Assembly: GCF_011927955.1 (NCBI RefSeq)
Contig: NZ_JAATJN010000001.1
Span: 3,224,001-3,288,000, forward strand
Source of the DNA: Brevibacterium marinum
Lineage (GTDB): Bacteria; Actinomycetota; Actinomycetes; Actinomycetales; Brevibacteriaceae
Length of the DNA: 64,000 bases
Reading direction: 5' to 3'
Under the pieces are notes generated by a model. The model made no database searches and was not told the DNA's origin. It saw only the letters and a program-made list of their open reading frames with translations. The translations under genes were made by a program, and so were the position numbers. Of the stretch, positions 34,959 through 44,306 are shown in pieces (positions within the stretch are counted from its first letter, which is position 1; each line of letters begins with the position of its first letter).

Positions 34959-36083
34959 ATGAGCGACCCCAATGAATCTGCTGACGTGAAATCTCATCAT
35001 GACCGTGGCCGAGTGGACGCCGAGGCTCCTCCCGTTGCCGTGACGGATATCTGGTCCCAGAAGGCGCAGGTCGGAGCCGACGCTCCCGACCGCAACCTTG
35101 CACTCGAGCTCGTCAGAGTCACCGAGGCGGCCGCCATCGCCGCTGCCCCATGGGTCGGCCGCGGCGACAAGAACGCCGCCGATGGAGCGGCGGTCGCAGC
35201 GATGCGCAATGTCATCTCCACCGTCCGCATGGCCGGACGAGTCGTCATCGGCGAAGGCGAGAAGGATGAGGCGCCGATGCTCTTCAACGGTGAGCAGATC
35301 GGCGACGGTGAAGGCCCCCACTGCGATGTCGCCGTCGATCCGATCGACGGAACTCGCCTCACTGCTCTCGGCATGCCGAATGCGATCTCGGTCATGGCCG
35401 TCACCGAAGACGGTGCCATGTACGACCCGTCAGCAGTGTTCTACATGGAGAAGCTCGTCACCGGCCCCGCTGCCGCCGACGCTGTCGATCTGCGCCTGCC
35501 CATTGCGGAGAACATCCGCCGTGTCGCCAAGGGCAAGGGCACGAACGATCCGGCCTCTGTCACCGTGATGATCCTCGACCGCCCGCGCCACCAGAAGATG
35601 ATCGATGAGATCCGCGCCGCAGGAGCCCGCATCCAGCTCATCTCCGACGGCGATGTCGCCGGTGCCATCGCCGCCTGCCGCCCCGGAACCGGAGTCGACA
35701 TGCTCATGGGCATCGGCGGCACTCCCGAAGGCATCATCACCGCATGCGCGATCAAGGCGCTGGGCGGCGTCATCCAGGGCCGGCTGTGGCCACAGGACGA
35801 CTCCGAACGCGAAGCCGCAGCCGCGGCCGGACTCGACATCGACCAAGTGCTCAACACCGACGACCTCGTCACCGGCGACAACAGCTATTTCGTGGCCACG
35901 GGCATCACCAACGGCGACCTGCTCCACGGAGTGAAGTTCGACGGCGGCCACGTCACCACTCACTCACTGGTGATGCGCTCGAAGTCCGGGACCGTGCGCT
36001 CCGTCTTCGCCGAACATCAGGCAGCGAAGACCCATTCGTACGTGGAAGCCGCTGAGGAGGCTGCCCGCCGCGGGCTCATCTGA
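34959..36083 (+). CDS. glpX: Fructose-1,6-bisphosphatase, class II (GlpX)
   Basis: Gluconeogenic phosphatase of 374 residues in the lithium-sensitive phosphatase fold. [35 protein letters not shown] and [17 protein letters not shown] carry the metal-binding Asp/Glu residues (DPIDGT motif). [24 protein letters not shown] follows in the family order. The ATG at 34959 is used; the open frame extends upstream without similarity. The N-terminal 25 residues before DIWSQK are a charged extension. It is the likely only FBPase for growth on non-sugar carbon. Confidence 0.95.
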   Translation: MSDPNESADVKSHHDRGRVDAEAPPVAVTDIWSQKAQVGADAPDRNLALELVRVTEAAAIAAAPWVGRGDKNAADGAAVAAMRNVISTVRMAGRVVIGEGEKDEAPMLFNGEQIGDGEGPHCDVAVDPIDGTRLTALGMPNAISVMAVTEDGAMYDPSAVFYMEKLVTGPAAADAVDLRLPIAENIRRVAKGKGTNDPASVTVMILDRPRHQKMIDEIRAAGARIQLISDGDVAGAIAACRPGTGVDMLMGIGGTPEGIITACAIKALGGVIQGRLWPQDDSEREAAAAAGLDIDQVLNTDDLVTGDNSYFVATGITNGDLLHGVKFDGGHVTTHSLVMRSKSGTVRSVFAEHQAAKTHSYVEAAEEAARRGLI

Positions 36084-36180
36084 GTCCAGCCCTCTGATAG
36101 CCACGGCCGATCGCGGTCGAATTCGGATTCCGCCGATTTCGGCCCCTTGGCCTCGTCAACCGGAAGTAGGTAGTTCGCTG

Positions 36181-36807
36181 ATGCCCAATCAGGCATGGAA
36201 CCGTCTGTTGGAAGGCAACCGTCGATTCGTCGAGGATACCCCGCACCATCCGAACCAGGACACTGCCCGTCGTGAGGCGCTGTCGAATACCCAGACACCG
36301 TTCGTCTCGCTCTTCGGCTGCTCCGACTCGCGAGTCGCGGCGGAGATGATCTTCGACGTCGGCCTCGGCGACATGTTCGTCGTCCGCAACGCCGGACAGG
36401 TCGTCGATCCCGTGACGCTCGGGTCACTCGAGTACGGCGTCGAGATCCTCGGCACACCGCTGCTGGTCGTGCTCGGTCACGACAGCTGCGGAGCGGTGAC
36501 TGCCGCATACGACTCCTACGACTCCGGAGAGACGCCCCCGGGATTCATCTCCGACGTCGTGGCGCGGATCCTGCCCACCGTGGCCAGAGCCCGGAAGAAC
36601 GACCGCACGACCGTCAATGCGACCGTCGCCCAGAACACGATGGACACTGTCGAGAAGATCATGCAGCTCTCAGCCATCATCTCCCGCGCGGTCGACGAGG
36701 GCCGCCTCATCATCGTCGGGCTGACCTACCAGCTCCACGACGGCCGGACCACGGTCGTCGCACAGCACGGAGGCGATGAGGACGCGGTCTCGACCTACGC
36801 CTCCTGA
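36181..36807 (+). CDS. Beta-carbonic anhydrase
   Basis: Zinc enzyme of 208 residues interconverting CO2 and bicarbonate. SLFGCSDSRVAAEMIFDVG carries the Cys and the Asp-Arg dyad, and VVLGHDSCGAVTAAYDSY the His and second Cys ligands. FVVRNAGQVVDPVTLGSLEYGVEIL is the conserved dimer core. Between glpX and fumC; a role in supplying bicarbonate for anaplerotic or acyl-CoA carboxylation is plausible (a biotin carboxylase gene is in the window). A second, gamma-type enzyme is encoded at 52588. Confidence 0.95.
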   Translation: MPNQAWNRLLEGNRRFVEDTPHHPNQDTARREALSNTQTPFVSLFGCSDSRVAAEMIFDVGLGDMFVVRNAGQVVDPVTLGSLEYGVEILGTPLLVVLGHDSCGAVTAAYDSYDSGETPPGFISDVVARILPTVARARKNDRTTVNATVAQNTMDTVEKIMQLSAIISRAVDEGRLIIVGLTYQLHDGRTTVVAQHGGDEDAVSTYAS

Positions 36808-36918
36808 ATCGAGGCCGCCCGAGCCCGGCCCGATTCGGCCGACACCGGCACGCCTCCCGCGGCAACCACAGACACAGTGACAGACACCCCCAGACACACC
36901 ATGTCGGAAAGGACAACC

Positions 36919-38322
36919 ATGAGCGAAGAATTCCGCATCGAGCACGACACCATGGGAGAGGTCAAGGTTCCCAAAGATGCCCTGTACAGCGCACAGACTC
37001 AGCGCGCAGTGCAGAACTTCCCGATCTCGGGCAAGACTCTCGAGTCGGCGCACATCGCCGCCTTGGCACAGGTGAAGAAGGCCGCGGCGAAGGCCAATCA
37101 CGAACTCGGCGTCCTCGACTCCGACCGGGCCGAAGCCATCCAGACCGCCGCCGACTCCGTCATCGCCGGTGAATACGATGCGCACTTCCCCATCGACGTG
37201 TTCCAGACCGGGTCGGGCACCTCGTCGAACATGAACACCAATGAGGTTCTCGCTTCCCTGGCGAGCCAGGCGCTCGAAGCCAAGGGCATCGACGTTCACC
37301 CCAATGACCATGTCAACGCCTCGCAGTCCTCGAACGACGTCTTCCCCACCTCTGTCCACGTCGCCGTCACCAAAGCCCTGGTCAACACATTGGTCCCGGC
37401 AATGGAGACGCTGGCGTCCTCGCTGGAGAAGAAGGCCGAGGAGTTCTCCTCGGTCGTCAAGTCCGGTCGTACCCACCTCATGGATGCGACTCCCGTGACC
37501 TTGGGTCAGGAATTCGGCGGTTACGCCGCGCAGGTCCGCCACGGCGTCGAACGCATCCTGGCCTCCCTGCCGCGCGTGGCCGAGGTACCTCAGGGCGGGA
37601 CGGCCGTCGGCACCGGCATCAACACGCCGGATGGGTTCTCCGGGCGCGTCATCTCGCTGCTCGCCGACGAGACCGACCTTCCCATCACCGAGGCACGCAA
37701 TCACTTCGAGGCGCAGGCCAACCGCGACGGGCTCATCGAGGCCTCGGGCCAGCTGCGCACGATCGCCTACGGCTACATGAAGATCTGCAACGATCTGCGA
37801 TGGATGGGCTCGGGACCGAATACCGGCCTCGGCGAAATCGCCATTCCGGATCTGCAGCCCGGATCCTCGATCATGCCCGGCAAGGTCAACCCCGTCATCT
37901 GCGAGGCCACGATCCAGGTCGCGGCGCAGGTCGTCGGCAACGACACGACAGTGGCGCTGTCCTCGACCAACGGCGCCTTCGAACTCAACGTCGGCATCCC
38001 CGTCATGGCCTCGAACCTGCTCGAATCCATCCGCCTGCTCGCGAACTCGTCGACGGTGATGGCGGAGAAGATGATCGACGGGCTCCAGGCCAATGAGGAA
38101 CGTGCCCGCTTCCTCGCCGAGGCGAGCCCCTCCATCGTGACGCCGCTGAACAAGGTCATCGGCTACGAATCGGCGGCGAAGATCGCCAAGCACGCCGTAG
38201 CCAACAAGATGACGGTCAAGGAAGCCACGATCGACCTCGGCTTCGTCTCGGACGGTTCCATCTCCGAGGCTGACCTCGACAAGGCGCTCGATGTCACCAC
38301 GATGATCGGTGACTACAGGTAA
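36919..38322 (+). CDS. fumC: Fumarate hydratase, class II
   Basis: TCA-cycle enzyme of 467 residues converting fumarate to malate. The lyase signature [15 protein letters not shown] is intact, and [28 protein letters not shown] and [17 protein letters not shown] supply the three conserved regions of the active site. The start at 36919 has GGAAAGGA upstream. Followed at once by a strong symmetrical terminator. Confidence 0.97.
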   Translation: MSEEFRIEHDTMGEVKVPKDALYSAQTQRAVQNFPISGKTLESAHIAALAQVKKAAAKANHELGVLDSDRAEAIQTAADSVIAGEYDAHFPIDVFQTGSGTSSNMNTNEVLASLASQALEAKGIDVHPNDHVNASQSSNDVFPTSVHVAVTKALVNTLVPAMETLASSLEKKAEEFSSVVKSGRTHLMDATPVTLGQEFGGYAAQVRHGVERILASLPRVAEVPQGGTAVGTGINTPDGFSGRVISLLADETDLPITEARNHFEAQANRDGLIEASGQLRTIAYGYMKICNDLRWMGSGPNTGLGEIAIPDLQPGSSIMPGKVNPVICEATIQVAAQVVGNDTTVALSSTNGAFELNVGIPVMASNLLESIRLLANSSTVMAEKMIDGLQANEERARFLAEASPSIVTPLNKVIGYESAAKIAKHAVANKMTVKEATIDLGFVSDGSISEADLDKALDVTTMIGDYR

Positions 38323-38334
38323 GACTCACCGGAG

Positions 38335-38377
38335 AAGGGCCCGGTCGCAGGAGATATCATCCTGCGACCGGGCCCTT
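38335..38377. terminator. Bidirectional terminator between fumC and phoH
   Basis: Perfect 18-bp stem (aagggcccggtcgcagga at 38335-38352 and its complement at 38360-38377) with a seven-base loop, ending in TTT on the plus strand and beginning with the matching A run for the minus strand. It lies between the convergent fumC and phoH stop codons. Confidence 0.93.
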
Positions 38378-38401
38378 TCGCTCTCGCCGATGGCGCGGGG
38401 G

Positions 38402-39709
38402 TCAGGAACGGAAGGGATCGAACTCCTCGAGCACATCGGTGACCAGCGCCGCGATCTCCGAGCGCTCCGACCTGGTCAGCGTCACATGGGCGAAGAGGTC
38501 GTGTCCCTTGAGCTTCTCGATCACCGCCGCGACACCGTCGTGGCGAGACACTCGGAGGTTGTCGCGCTGAGCCACATCGTGTGTGAGCACTACCTTCGAA
38601 TTCATGCCGATGCGTGAGAGCACGGTCAGCAGCACATTGCGCTCCAGGGACTGCGCCTCATCGACGATGACGAACGCGTCGTGCAGAGACCTGCCCCGGA
38701 TGTGGGTGAGGGGAAGCACCTCGAGCAGGCCCCGGTCGACCACCTCGTCGATGACGTTCTTGCTGACCAGCGCTCCGAGGGTGTCGAAGACCGCCTCGCC
38801 CCAGGGGTTCATCTTCTCGCCCTCGCTGCCCGGCAGGTATCCGAGGTTCTGGCCGCCGACGGCGTAGAGCGGGCGGAAGACCATGATCTTCGAGTGCTTG
38901 TTCTCCTCGAGCACCTTCTGCAATCCCGCCATGAGAGCGAGTGCGGACTTCCCCGTTCCGGCTCGCCCTCCCATGGACACGATTCCCAGCGCATCGTCGA
39001 GGAGCATATCGATGGCCACTCGCTGCTCGGCAGACCGTCCGTGAACGCCGAAGATGTCCCGATCACCGCGCACCAGAGACACCCTGTTGCCGGACCGGAC
39101 ACGGCCGAGCGCCGAACCACGCGGTGAGGTGATGACGACTCCGGTGTTGACGATCTCATCGGCCACGGCCGAAGTCCGCGCCCATCCCTGGTCGTAGAAC
39201 TCTGACATCTCCTCCTCGTCGAGTGACAGCTCGCTCATACCGGTGAAACCCGATTCCGTGGCGAGTTCGGCCAAGTACTCCTCGGCCTGGAGCCCCAGCG
39301 CCGACGCCTTCACGCGCATCGGCACATCTTTGGTCACGACCACCACATCATGGCCTTCGGCGGCGAGATTCCTGGCGACCGCGAGGATGCGCGTGTCATT
39401 CTCCGTGCGGTCGAAGCCGATCGGCATCGTCGATGCGTCGACGTGGTTGAGCTCGACCCGCAGCGTCCCACCGGAATTTCCGACGGGGATCGGCTCGTCG
39501 AGCCGGTCGTAGTCGGAACGGAAGTCGTCGAGGATGTGGAGGGCTTTGCGTGCAGTGAAGCCGAGCTCCGAATGGTTGCGTTTGGCTTCCAGCTCCGAGA
39601 CGACGACCAGCGGAATGACGAGATGGTGTTCTGCGAACCTCAACAAAGCACCCGGATCGGACAGAAGCACCGAGGTGTCGAGAACGTAGGTGTGAACATG
39701 TGCGGTCAT
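38402..39709 (-). CDS. phoH2: PIN domain-PhoH ATPase fusion (PhoH2-type)
   Basis: Protein of 435 residues with an N-terminal PIN RNase domain ([18 protein letters not shown], acidic residues in [18 protein letters not shown] and [11 protein letters not shown]) and a C-terminal PhoH helicase-like ATPase ([20 protein letters not shown], then [16 protein letters not shown]). In mycobacteria the homologue PhoH2 cleaves and unwinds RNA and resembles a toxin-like protein. ATG 39709 follows AGGGG. An upstream frame extension has no similarity. Located next to fumC as in M. tuberculosis. Confidence 0.92.
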   Translation of the reverse strand: MTAHVHTYVLDTSVLLSDPGALLRFAEHHLVIPLVVVSELEAKRNHSELGFTARKALHILDDFRSDYDRLDEPIPVGNSGGTLRVELNHVDASTMPIGFDRTENDTRILAVARNLAAEGHDVVVVTKDVPMRVKASALGLQAEEYLAELATESGFTGMSELSLDEEEMSEFYDQGWARTSAVADEIVNTGVVITSPRGSALGRVRSGNRVSLVRGDRDIFGVHGRSAEQRVAIDMLLDDALGIVSMGGRAGTGKSALALMAGLQKVLEENKHSKIMVFRPLYAVGGQNLGYLPGSEGEKMNPWGEAVFDTLGALVSKNVIDEVVDRGLLEVLPLTHIRGRSLHDAFVIVDEAQSLERNVLLTVLSRIGMNSKVVLTHDVAQRDNLRVSRHDGVAAVIEKLKGHDLFAHVTLTRSERSEIAALVTDVLEEFDPFRS

Positions 39710-39808
39710 GAGGACCCCTGTGGCGTGAGTACCGCCGAGATCCGAGTCCTGACATCCCCCGATCTCGGGTTGGTGTCGACCAACTACTGCCAACCTAACC
39801 CGCAAACA

Positions 39809-39831
39809 GCGTGCCGTGGGCAACGGCACGC
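39809..39831. terminator. Hairpin downstream of the prenyltransferase gene
   Basis: Perfect 9-bp stem gcgtgccgt/acggcacgc with a five-base loop, 56 bases after the minus-strand uppS stop codon. The T tract is weak (CTGTTTG), so termination is plausible but not certain. Confidence 0.45.
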
Positions 39832-39886
39832 GCGTCCGGGGAAGTCGTCGCCGTGAACTTCGTGTGAATGGCCGACAGCGGTGAAT

Positions 39887-40648
39887 CTATTTGCCGAAGC
39901 GTCGCTGCCGCAGTCCGTAGTCGCGAACCGCGCGCAGGAAGTCCGTGCGCCGGAAATCCGGCCAGTACGCTTCGCAGAAGTAGAACTCCGAGTAGGCGCT
40001 CTGCCACATGAGGAAGCCCGACAGCCGCTGCTCGCCCGAGGAGCGGATGATGAGATCGGGGTCCGGCTGCCCTTTGGTGTAGAGATGCTCGCCGATCTGC
40101 TGCGGTGAGAGTTCGGAGATGATCGTCTCCAGGTCGGTGCCGTCGTCGGTGCGTGTGCGCAGCAGCGACTTCACGGCATTGACGATCTCCTGTCGTCCCC
40201 CGTAGCCGACGGCGACGTTGACGCGCATCGCACAGTCTCCCACCGACGTGACCGCTTCCAGCCGGGCCCGCAGACCCGGAGGCAGGATGTCGAGGTCACC
40301 GACCAGTTGGACCCGAACGCCTTTGAGGGCTGCGATCTTCTCGACGAGGTCGGAGATGATCTCGATGAGGACAGCGACCTCCTCGGCGGACCTGGCAAGG
40401 TTCTCCTTGGACAGGACGTAGAGCGTGACGATGTCGACGTCGATCTCATCGCACCAGCCCAGGAACTCGACGATCTTCTCGGCGCCGGCGCGATGGCCGT
40501 CGGCAGTGGTGGCCCCGAACTCCTTCGCCCAGCGCCGGTTCCCGTCGGTGATGACGCCCACGTGCCGCGGCACTGGAACCGATTTGTCGAGCTCGCGCAG
40601 GAGTCGCCGCTCATAGAGTCGGTAGAGCAGGCTCACCGGTCGCGCCAC
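39887..40648 (-). CDS. uppS: Isoprenyl (cis-prenyl) transferase
   Basis: Makes cis-polyprenyl diphosphates for cell-wall carriers; 253 residues. HVGVITDGNRRWAKEFG holds the catalytic Asp, TLYVLSKENLARSAEEV, RVNVAVGYGGRQEIVNAV, and DPDLIIRSSGEQRLSGFLMWQSAYSEF covers the diphosphate-binding Arg pair. The GTG at 40648 is preferred because GAGG lies five bases upstream; GTG 40663 is also open. Position between phoH2 and hemolysin III matches Rv1086 of M. tuberculosis, which makes the short product Z,E-farnesyl diphosphate; product length cannot be read here. Confidence 0.93.
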   Translation of the reverse strand: MARPVSLLYRLYERRLLRELDKSVPVPRHVGVITDGNRRWAKEFGATTADGHRAGAEKIVEFLGWCDEIDVDIVTLYVLSKENLARSAEEVAVLIEIISDLVEKIAALKGVRVQLVGDLDILPPGLRARLEAVTSVGDCAMRVNVAVGYGGRQEIVNAVKSLLRTRTDDGTDLETIISELSPQQIGEHLYTKGQPDPDLIIRSSGEQRLSGFLMWQSAYSEFYFCEAYWPDFRRTDFLRAVRDYGLRQRRFGK

Positions 40649-40819
40649 ACTGTCCTCTTTCACACATTCATCTGCCGGTCGGTCCGAACACCATACAGAG
40701 TACTATCCCGACGACCCCGTGTTGCCTGCGGCGTCCCGAAGCCTCAGGCCCGTATCGCTGTCATCACCATTTCACAGCACTTTGAATGATCCCTCAGCTG
40801 AGGTCGATATCCTGAGACC

Positions 40820-41605
40820 ATGAATGCATCAGTCACTGAACCATCCTCAGCCGGTTCCGAAGGTCAGAGGTCAGTCGACTCCGAACCGATTGCGGAACCG
40901 CGCGCGAGCTACCCTGTCCACATCGCCCGCAGGCGCTCCGCACTGAGGCGCGAGCTGAGCAAACTGGCCGGGCAGGTCAAGCCCAAACTGCGTGGTTGGT
41001 TCCACGCCTTTGCCTTTCCCCTCGCAATGCTCGGGGGCCTGGCGCTCGTCATCATCTCACCCACGATCGAGTCCCGGATCGCCGCAGCGATCTTCGCCGT
41101 CACAGGCATGCTGCTCTTCGGAACCTCCGCCGTCTACCATCGCGGTCGCTGGCGGACGCGGGCCCGACTGATTCTGCGACGGCTCGACCACGCCAACATC
41201 TTCCTCATCACCGCGGGAACCTATACGCCTCTGGCCGTGCTCACCCTGCGTCCGGACCAGACGATCCTCCTGCTGTCCGTGCTTTGGGGCGCGGCGATCC
41301 TGGGAGCCGCCTTCCGCACCATCTTCACAACCGCGCCGAGGTGGCTCTTCGTTCCCATCTACGTGGGCTTCGGCATCGCAGGCGTCGGATACATCCCCCA
41401 GATCTGGGCGAGCTACCCCGCCGTGGGCATCCTCGTAGTGACCGGCGGTATCTTCTACATCGCCGGAGCAGTGATCTACGGGATCAAGAAACCGAATCCG
41501 TCACCGAAATGGCTCGGCTTCCATGAGATCTTCCATATCCTGACCATCGGAGGCTACGGCTGCCACCTCGCGGCCCTCCTCGTCGCGGCGGTGGCCGCCT
41601 ACTGA
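40820..41605 (+). CDS. Hemolysin III/PAQR-family membrane protein
   Basis: Membrane protein of 261 residues with seven predicted helices from about residue 65 onward, after a 50-residue polar N-terminus. GWFHAFAFPLAMLGGLAL, SAVYHRGRW, LDHANIFLITAGTYTPLAVL and GFHEIFHILTIGGYGCHL are the conserved metal-site segments of the hemolysin III (TrhA/YqfA) family, with His and Asp at each. Its physiological role is uncertain; in E. coli it affects membrane-lipid homeostasis. Divergent from uppS. Confidence 0.93.
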   Translation: MNASVTEPSSAGSEGQRSVDSEPIAEPRASYPVHIARRRSALRRELSKLAGQVKPKLRGWFHAFAFPLAMLGGLALVIISPTIESRIAAAIFAVTGMLLFGTSAVYHRGRWRTRARLILRRLDHANIFLITAGTYTPLAVLTLRPDQTILLLSVLWGAAILGAAFRTIFTTAPRWLFVPIYVGFGIAGVGYIPQIWASYPAVGILVVTGGIFYIAGAVIYGIKKPNPSPKWLGFHEIFHILTIGGYGCHLAALLVAAVAAY

Positions 41606-41615
41606 CCGGGTCGAC

Positions 41616-41987
41616 TCAGTCCTGCGACCGGGCCCGTCCGGTCTGCTCGGAGTCGTCGGGCACAGACCCGGAGGCGTCGGACTCGGCCGGCTGGGCGCCG
41701 GAGGCATCGGTTTCGGATGTCGTCGACGTCTTTTCGCCGCTCTGCGCGGACTCCCCCGAGAGCTTCGACTGATTGGGCACCGCGTGCTTGCGCAGCGGGA
41801 TCGGATAGGCGTCATCGGCCTGAGAGCGTGCACGGACTCGACGCACTCGCCTGAGAGCGTCACGGATGAGGAAGACGACGATGATGACGATCAGCAGGGT
41901 CGCCAAGAAGCCGATCGTACCCGGGGTCACGAGGTCGGGATCGGGCCCTTCGCTCGGAGTCGCACCCTGCGCCGCTGCCAGAATCAT
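41616..41987 (-). CDS. Small single-helix membrane protein downstream of mca
   Basis: Protein of 123 residues: a short acidic N-terminus, one membrane helix (TIGFLATLLIVIIVVFLIRDAL, about residues 24-45), a basic juxtamembrane stretch RRVRRVRARS and an acidic, Ser/Glu-rich disordered tail. It starts inside the mca stop codon (ATGA), so it is translated together with mca. Mycobacteria have a comparable small membrane protein beside mca (Rv1083). No enzymatic motif; function unknown. Confidence 0.8.
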   Translation of the reverse strand: MILAAAQGATPSEGPDPDLVTPGTIGFLATLLIVIIVVFLIRDALRRVRRVRARSQADDAYPIPLRKHAVPNQSKLSGESAQSGEKTSTTSETDASGAQPAESDASGSVPDDSEQTGRARSQD

Positions 41988-42973
41988 GCGCTCTCACCTG
42001 CCGCTCCCTCGTCGTCGTTGTCGGGTGCCGCAGGCAGCATGCCCTGAGCAGGCACCTTGCGGCCGTCGTCCATGGTCACCGAAGCGAAGAGATCGGTCTC
42101 TTGGAAGTCGACGCCGGGCGTGAGCGGAGTCCGACCGGTGTTGTCGATCGCGAGCTCGAACTCCTCTGTCGGCCAGTACGTTCTCGCGGCCTTCCGCGAA
42201 GCCGAGAAGAATCCCCCCTCGGGGTCGATCTGAGTGGCATGGGACAGGAGTGCACGGTCACGGGAGGCGAAGAACTCTCCGCAGTCGATCCGCGTGCTCA
42301 ACCAGTTCACTCGCTGCGCATCGCGCTTCTTGAAGTCCTCGATGTGGTCGGCGAAGGGAGATTCGAGGCCGGCTTCGGTCATCTTCTCGTGGATCGTCAC
42401 CCACTTCTTCGCCGACAGGTCCTGATTGTAGTAGACCTTCTCGACGCGCCAGGGTTCGCCGAGTTCCGGGTACCGATCCGGATCGCCGGCGACATCGACC
42501 GCAGCCATGGTCACGGCATGGTTCTTGATGTGATCGGGATGGGGGTAGCCGCCCAGTTCGTCATAGGTCGTCACGACCTGCGGGCGGAAGGTGCGGATGA
42601 TGTGGACCAGCGGCAGCATGGCGACCTCATCGGGCACACGGTAGAAACATCCGGGAGGGGTCTGATTGTCGAAGTCTCCGTCCGGCAGACCCGAATCGAC
42701 GTGACCGACCCACACGTGCTCGGCGCCGAGGGCGGCCGCGGCCGTCGCCATCTCCTCGCGGCGCAGGCCCGCGATGTCGCGGGTGGCCTTCGGGCTCTGC
42801 AGAAGTGCCGGGTTGAGGATGTCTCCGGCTTCGCCACCGGTCATGGAGGCGATGAGGACACGCGCCCCGAGGGAGGCGTACTTCGCGCTCGTGGCCGCAC
42901 CTTTCGAGGATTCGTCGTCCGGATGAGCGTGCACCGTCAGCAGACGCAGTCCATGGTACGGAAGCGAAGTCAT
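41984..42973 (-). CDS. mca: Mycothiol S-conjugate amidase
   Basis: Zinc amidase of 329 residues that cleaves mycothiol adducts of electrophiles so that the mercapturic acid can be exported. LLTVHAHPDDESSKGA carries the first zinc ligands (His-x-x-Asp-Asp), and TYDELGGYPHPDHIKNH the third His with the HPDH motif. KVYYNQDLSAKKW and the C-terminal WPTEEFELA help distinguish Mca from the related deacetylase MshB. It proves that mycothiol is the thiol buffer of this organism. Overlaps the next gene by four bases and is divergent from the DUF4307 gene. Confidence 0.95.
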   Translation of the reverse strand: MTSLPYHGLRLLTVHAHPDDESSKGAATSAKYASLGARVLIASMTGGEAGDILNPALLQSPKATRDIAGLRREEMATAAAALGAEHVWVGHVDSGLPDGDFDNQTPPGCFYRVPDEVAMLPLVHIIRTFRPQVVTTYDELGGYPHPDHIKNHAVTMAAVDVAGDPDRYPELGEPWRVEKVYYNQDLSAKKWVTIHEKMTEAGLESPFADHIEDFKKRDAQRVNWLSTRIDCGEFFASRDRALLSHATQIDPEGGFFSASRKAARTYWPTEEFELAIDNTGRTPLTPGVDFQETDLFASVTMDDGRKVPAQGMLPAAPDNDDEGAAGESA

Positions 42974-43097
42974 GTTTCGTATGTCCCTTTCGATTCAGCC
43001 TGGTGACGTTCCGCTTCCTGCACGATGGCTGAAATGATCGCAGGAGACGGATCGACTACTCTAGATTAGTGCGCGATGTACGTAGATGAGGAATTCA

Positions 43098-43523
43098 ATG
43101 ACTGAGGTAACAGTGGACAGACCACTGCACGATGATCGATACGGTCGGATCCGCGAACCCAAACGGCGTCTGGGTCGCAACGCCAAGATCATCGCCGGAG
43201 TCATCATCGCTGCCCTGATCGTCGCGATTGCGTTCGTGGCCTTCCGCCCGCAGACCACCCCCACGACTCCCAAGACCCTCGATTATTCAGTTGTCGACTC
43301 TTCGTCAACACAGGTCACAGTGGCATTATTTCCCGACCGGGATCGAGATGTTCACTGCATCGTCCAGGCGACGAACGAGTACGAGGCCGTGGTCGGCTTC
43401 ACCGAGGTCACTCTGCCCGCCGACTCGGACGCAGACCCCCACTCCCCCAAGAAGATGAACATCGACCTGGCCACGACTCAGCTCGCCGCGTCCGGCCACG
43501 CCGATTCCTGTTGGTTCGAATAG
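43098..43523 (+). CDS. DUF4307 membrane-anchored protein
   Basis: Protein of 141 residues with one membrane helix (IIAGVIIAALIVAIAFVAF, about 31-49) after a basic N-terminus and an extracellular domain with Cys residues. LGRNAKIIAGVIIAA, then VDSSSTQVTVALFPDRDRDVHCIVQAT match DUF4307. ATG 43098 has GAGGA five bases upstream; an ATG four codons earlier is less likely. Placed between mca and greA as in mycobacteria (Rv1081c). Function unknown. Confidence 0.85.
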   Translation: MTEVTVDRPLHDDRYGRIREPKRRLGRNAKIIAGVIIAALIVAIAFVAFRPQTTPTTPKTLDYSVVDSSSTQVTVALFPDRDRDVHCIVQATNEYEAVVGFTEVTLPADSDADPHSPKKMNIDLATTQLAASGHADSCWFE

Positions 43524-43643
43524 GCTGCACCGGCGACACGATGCCCGGCGGAACAGCCCGGCGGCGACAACGGATGTAGACACGCGTGACAGAGATCATC
43601 GTTTTCGCGTGCAGATGCGTTAGACTGTAGGTTCATTCAACAT

Positions 43644-43669
43644 CCGGGCGTACCCAACGCCCGGTTTTT
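43644..43669 (+). terminator. Terminator-like hairpin in the greA leader
   Basis: Stem ccgggcg/cgcccgg (43644-43650 with 43658-43664), seven-base loop, followed directly by TTTTTC. A classical intrinsic terminator shape about 50 bases before the greA start. It may end the DUF4307 transcript or attenuate greA. Confidence 0.7.
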
Positions 43670-43717
43670 CGTTGCCTGACGCGCCTGTCAGTGCACCGAA
43701 CCGAAGAAGGAGAAGTC

Positions 43718-44212
43718 ATGACCGAGGATGTCACTCAGGAAGAGACATGGTTGACCCAGGAAGCCTTCGACCGACTGTCGCAGGAACTTGAACACCTCTC
43801 CGGACCGGGACGGGCAGAGATTGCTGAGAAGATCGAAGCCGCCCGGGACGAGGGTGACTTGAAGGAGAACGGCGGCTACCACGCGGCGCGCGAGGAACAG
43901 GGCAAGCAGGAGGCACGCATCCGCCAGCTCGAGGTGCTGCTGCGTTCCGCGAAGGTCGGGTCCAGCGACAGCGACGGCAAGACCGTGTCCCCCGGCTCCG
44001 TCGTGACCGCGAAGGTCGCCGGAAACGAGATGCGCTTCCTGCTGGGCAGTCGTGAGATCGCCGGCGATTCGGACATCGACGTCTTCTCGGAGAAGTCCCC
44101 GTTGGGTGACGCCGTGATCGGCGTCTCCGTCGGCGAGAAGACGAGCTACGAGGCGCCCAACGGCAAGGAGATCACGGTCGAGGTCAAGGACATCGAACCG
44201 TTCTCCGGCTGA
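43718..44212 (+). CDS. greA: Transcription elongation factor GreA
   Basis: Binds RNA polymerase and stimulates cleavage of backtracked transcripts. 164 residues: an N-terminal coiled coil (WLTQEAFDRLSQELEHL to about residue 75) whose tip carries the acidic pair in AARDEGDLKENGGYHAAREEQG, and a C-terminal FKBP-like domain ending in KEITVEVKDIEPF. ATG 43718 follows AAGGAG. The leader contains a terminator-like hairpin. A long symmetrical hairpin follows the gene. Confidence 0.95.
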   Translation: MTEDVTQEETWLTQEAFDRLSQELEHLSGPGRAEIAEKIEAARDEGDLKENGGYHAAREEQGKQEARIRQLEVLLRSAKVGSSDSDGKTVSPGSVVTAKVAGNEMRFLLGSREIAGDSDIDVFSEKSPLGDAVIGVSVGEKTSYEAPNGKEITVEVKDIEPFSG

Positions 44213-44248
44213 TCCTCCAGCCCCGCGCGGGGCGAAGTCGCAGCCATG

Positions 44249-44293
44249 AATGACGAAGTGGGCGGGTGATCATCACCCGCCCACTTCGTCATT
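44249..44293. terminator. Long symmetrical hairpin after greA
   Basis: Perfect 21-bp stem (44249-44269 with 44273-44293) and three-base loop between the convergent greA and AI-2E-family genes. The arm begins aatgacgaagtgggcgggtg. Likely bidirectional terminator; it has no U tract. Confidence 0.8.
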
Positions 44294-44306
44294 CACTGCG
44301 CCGGAA

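Noticed and set aside
36670-38193. Open frame of 507 codons on the minus strand across fumC
   Set aside because: Shadow of fumarase; no recognisable motif.
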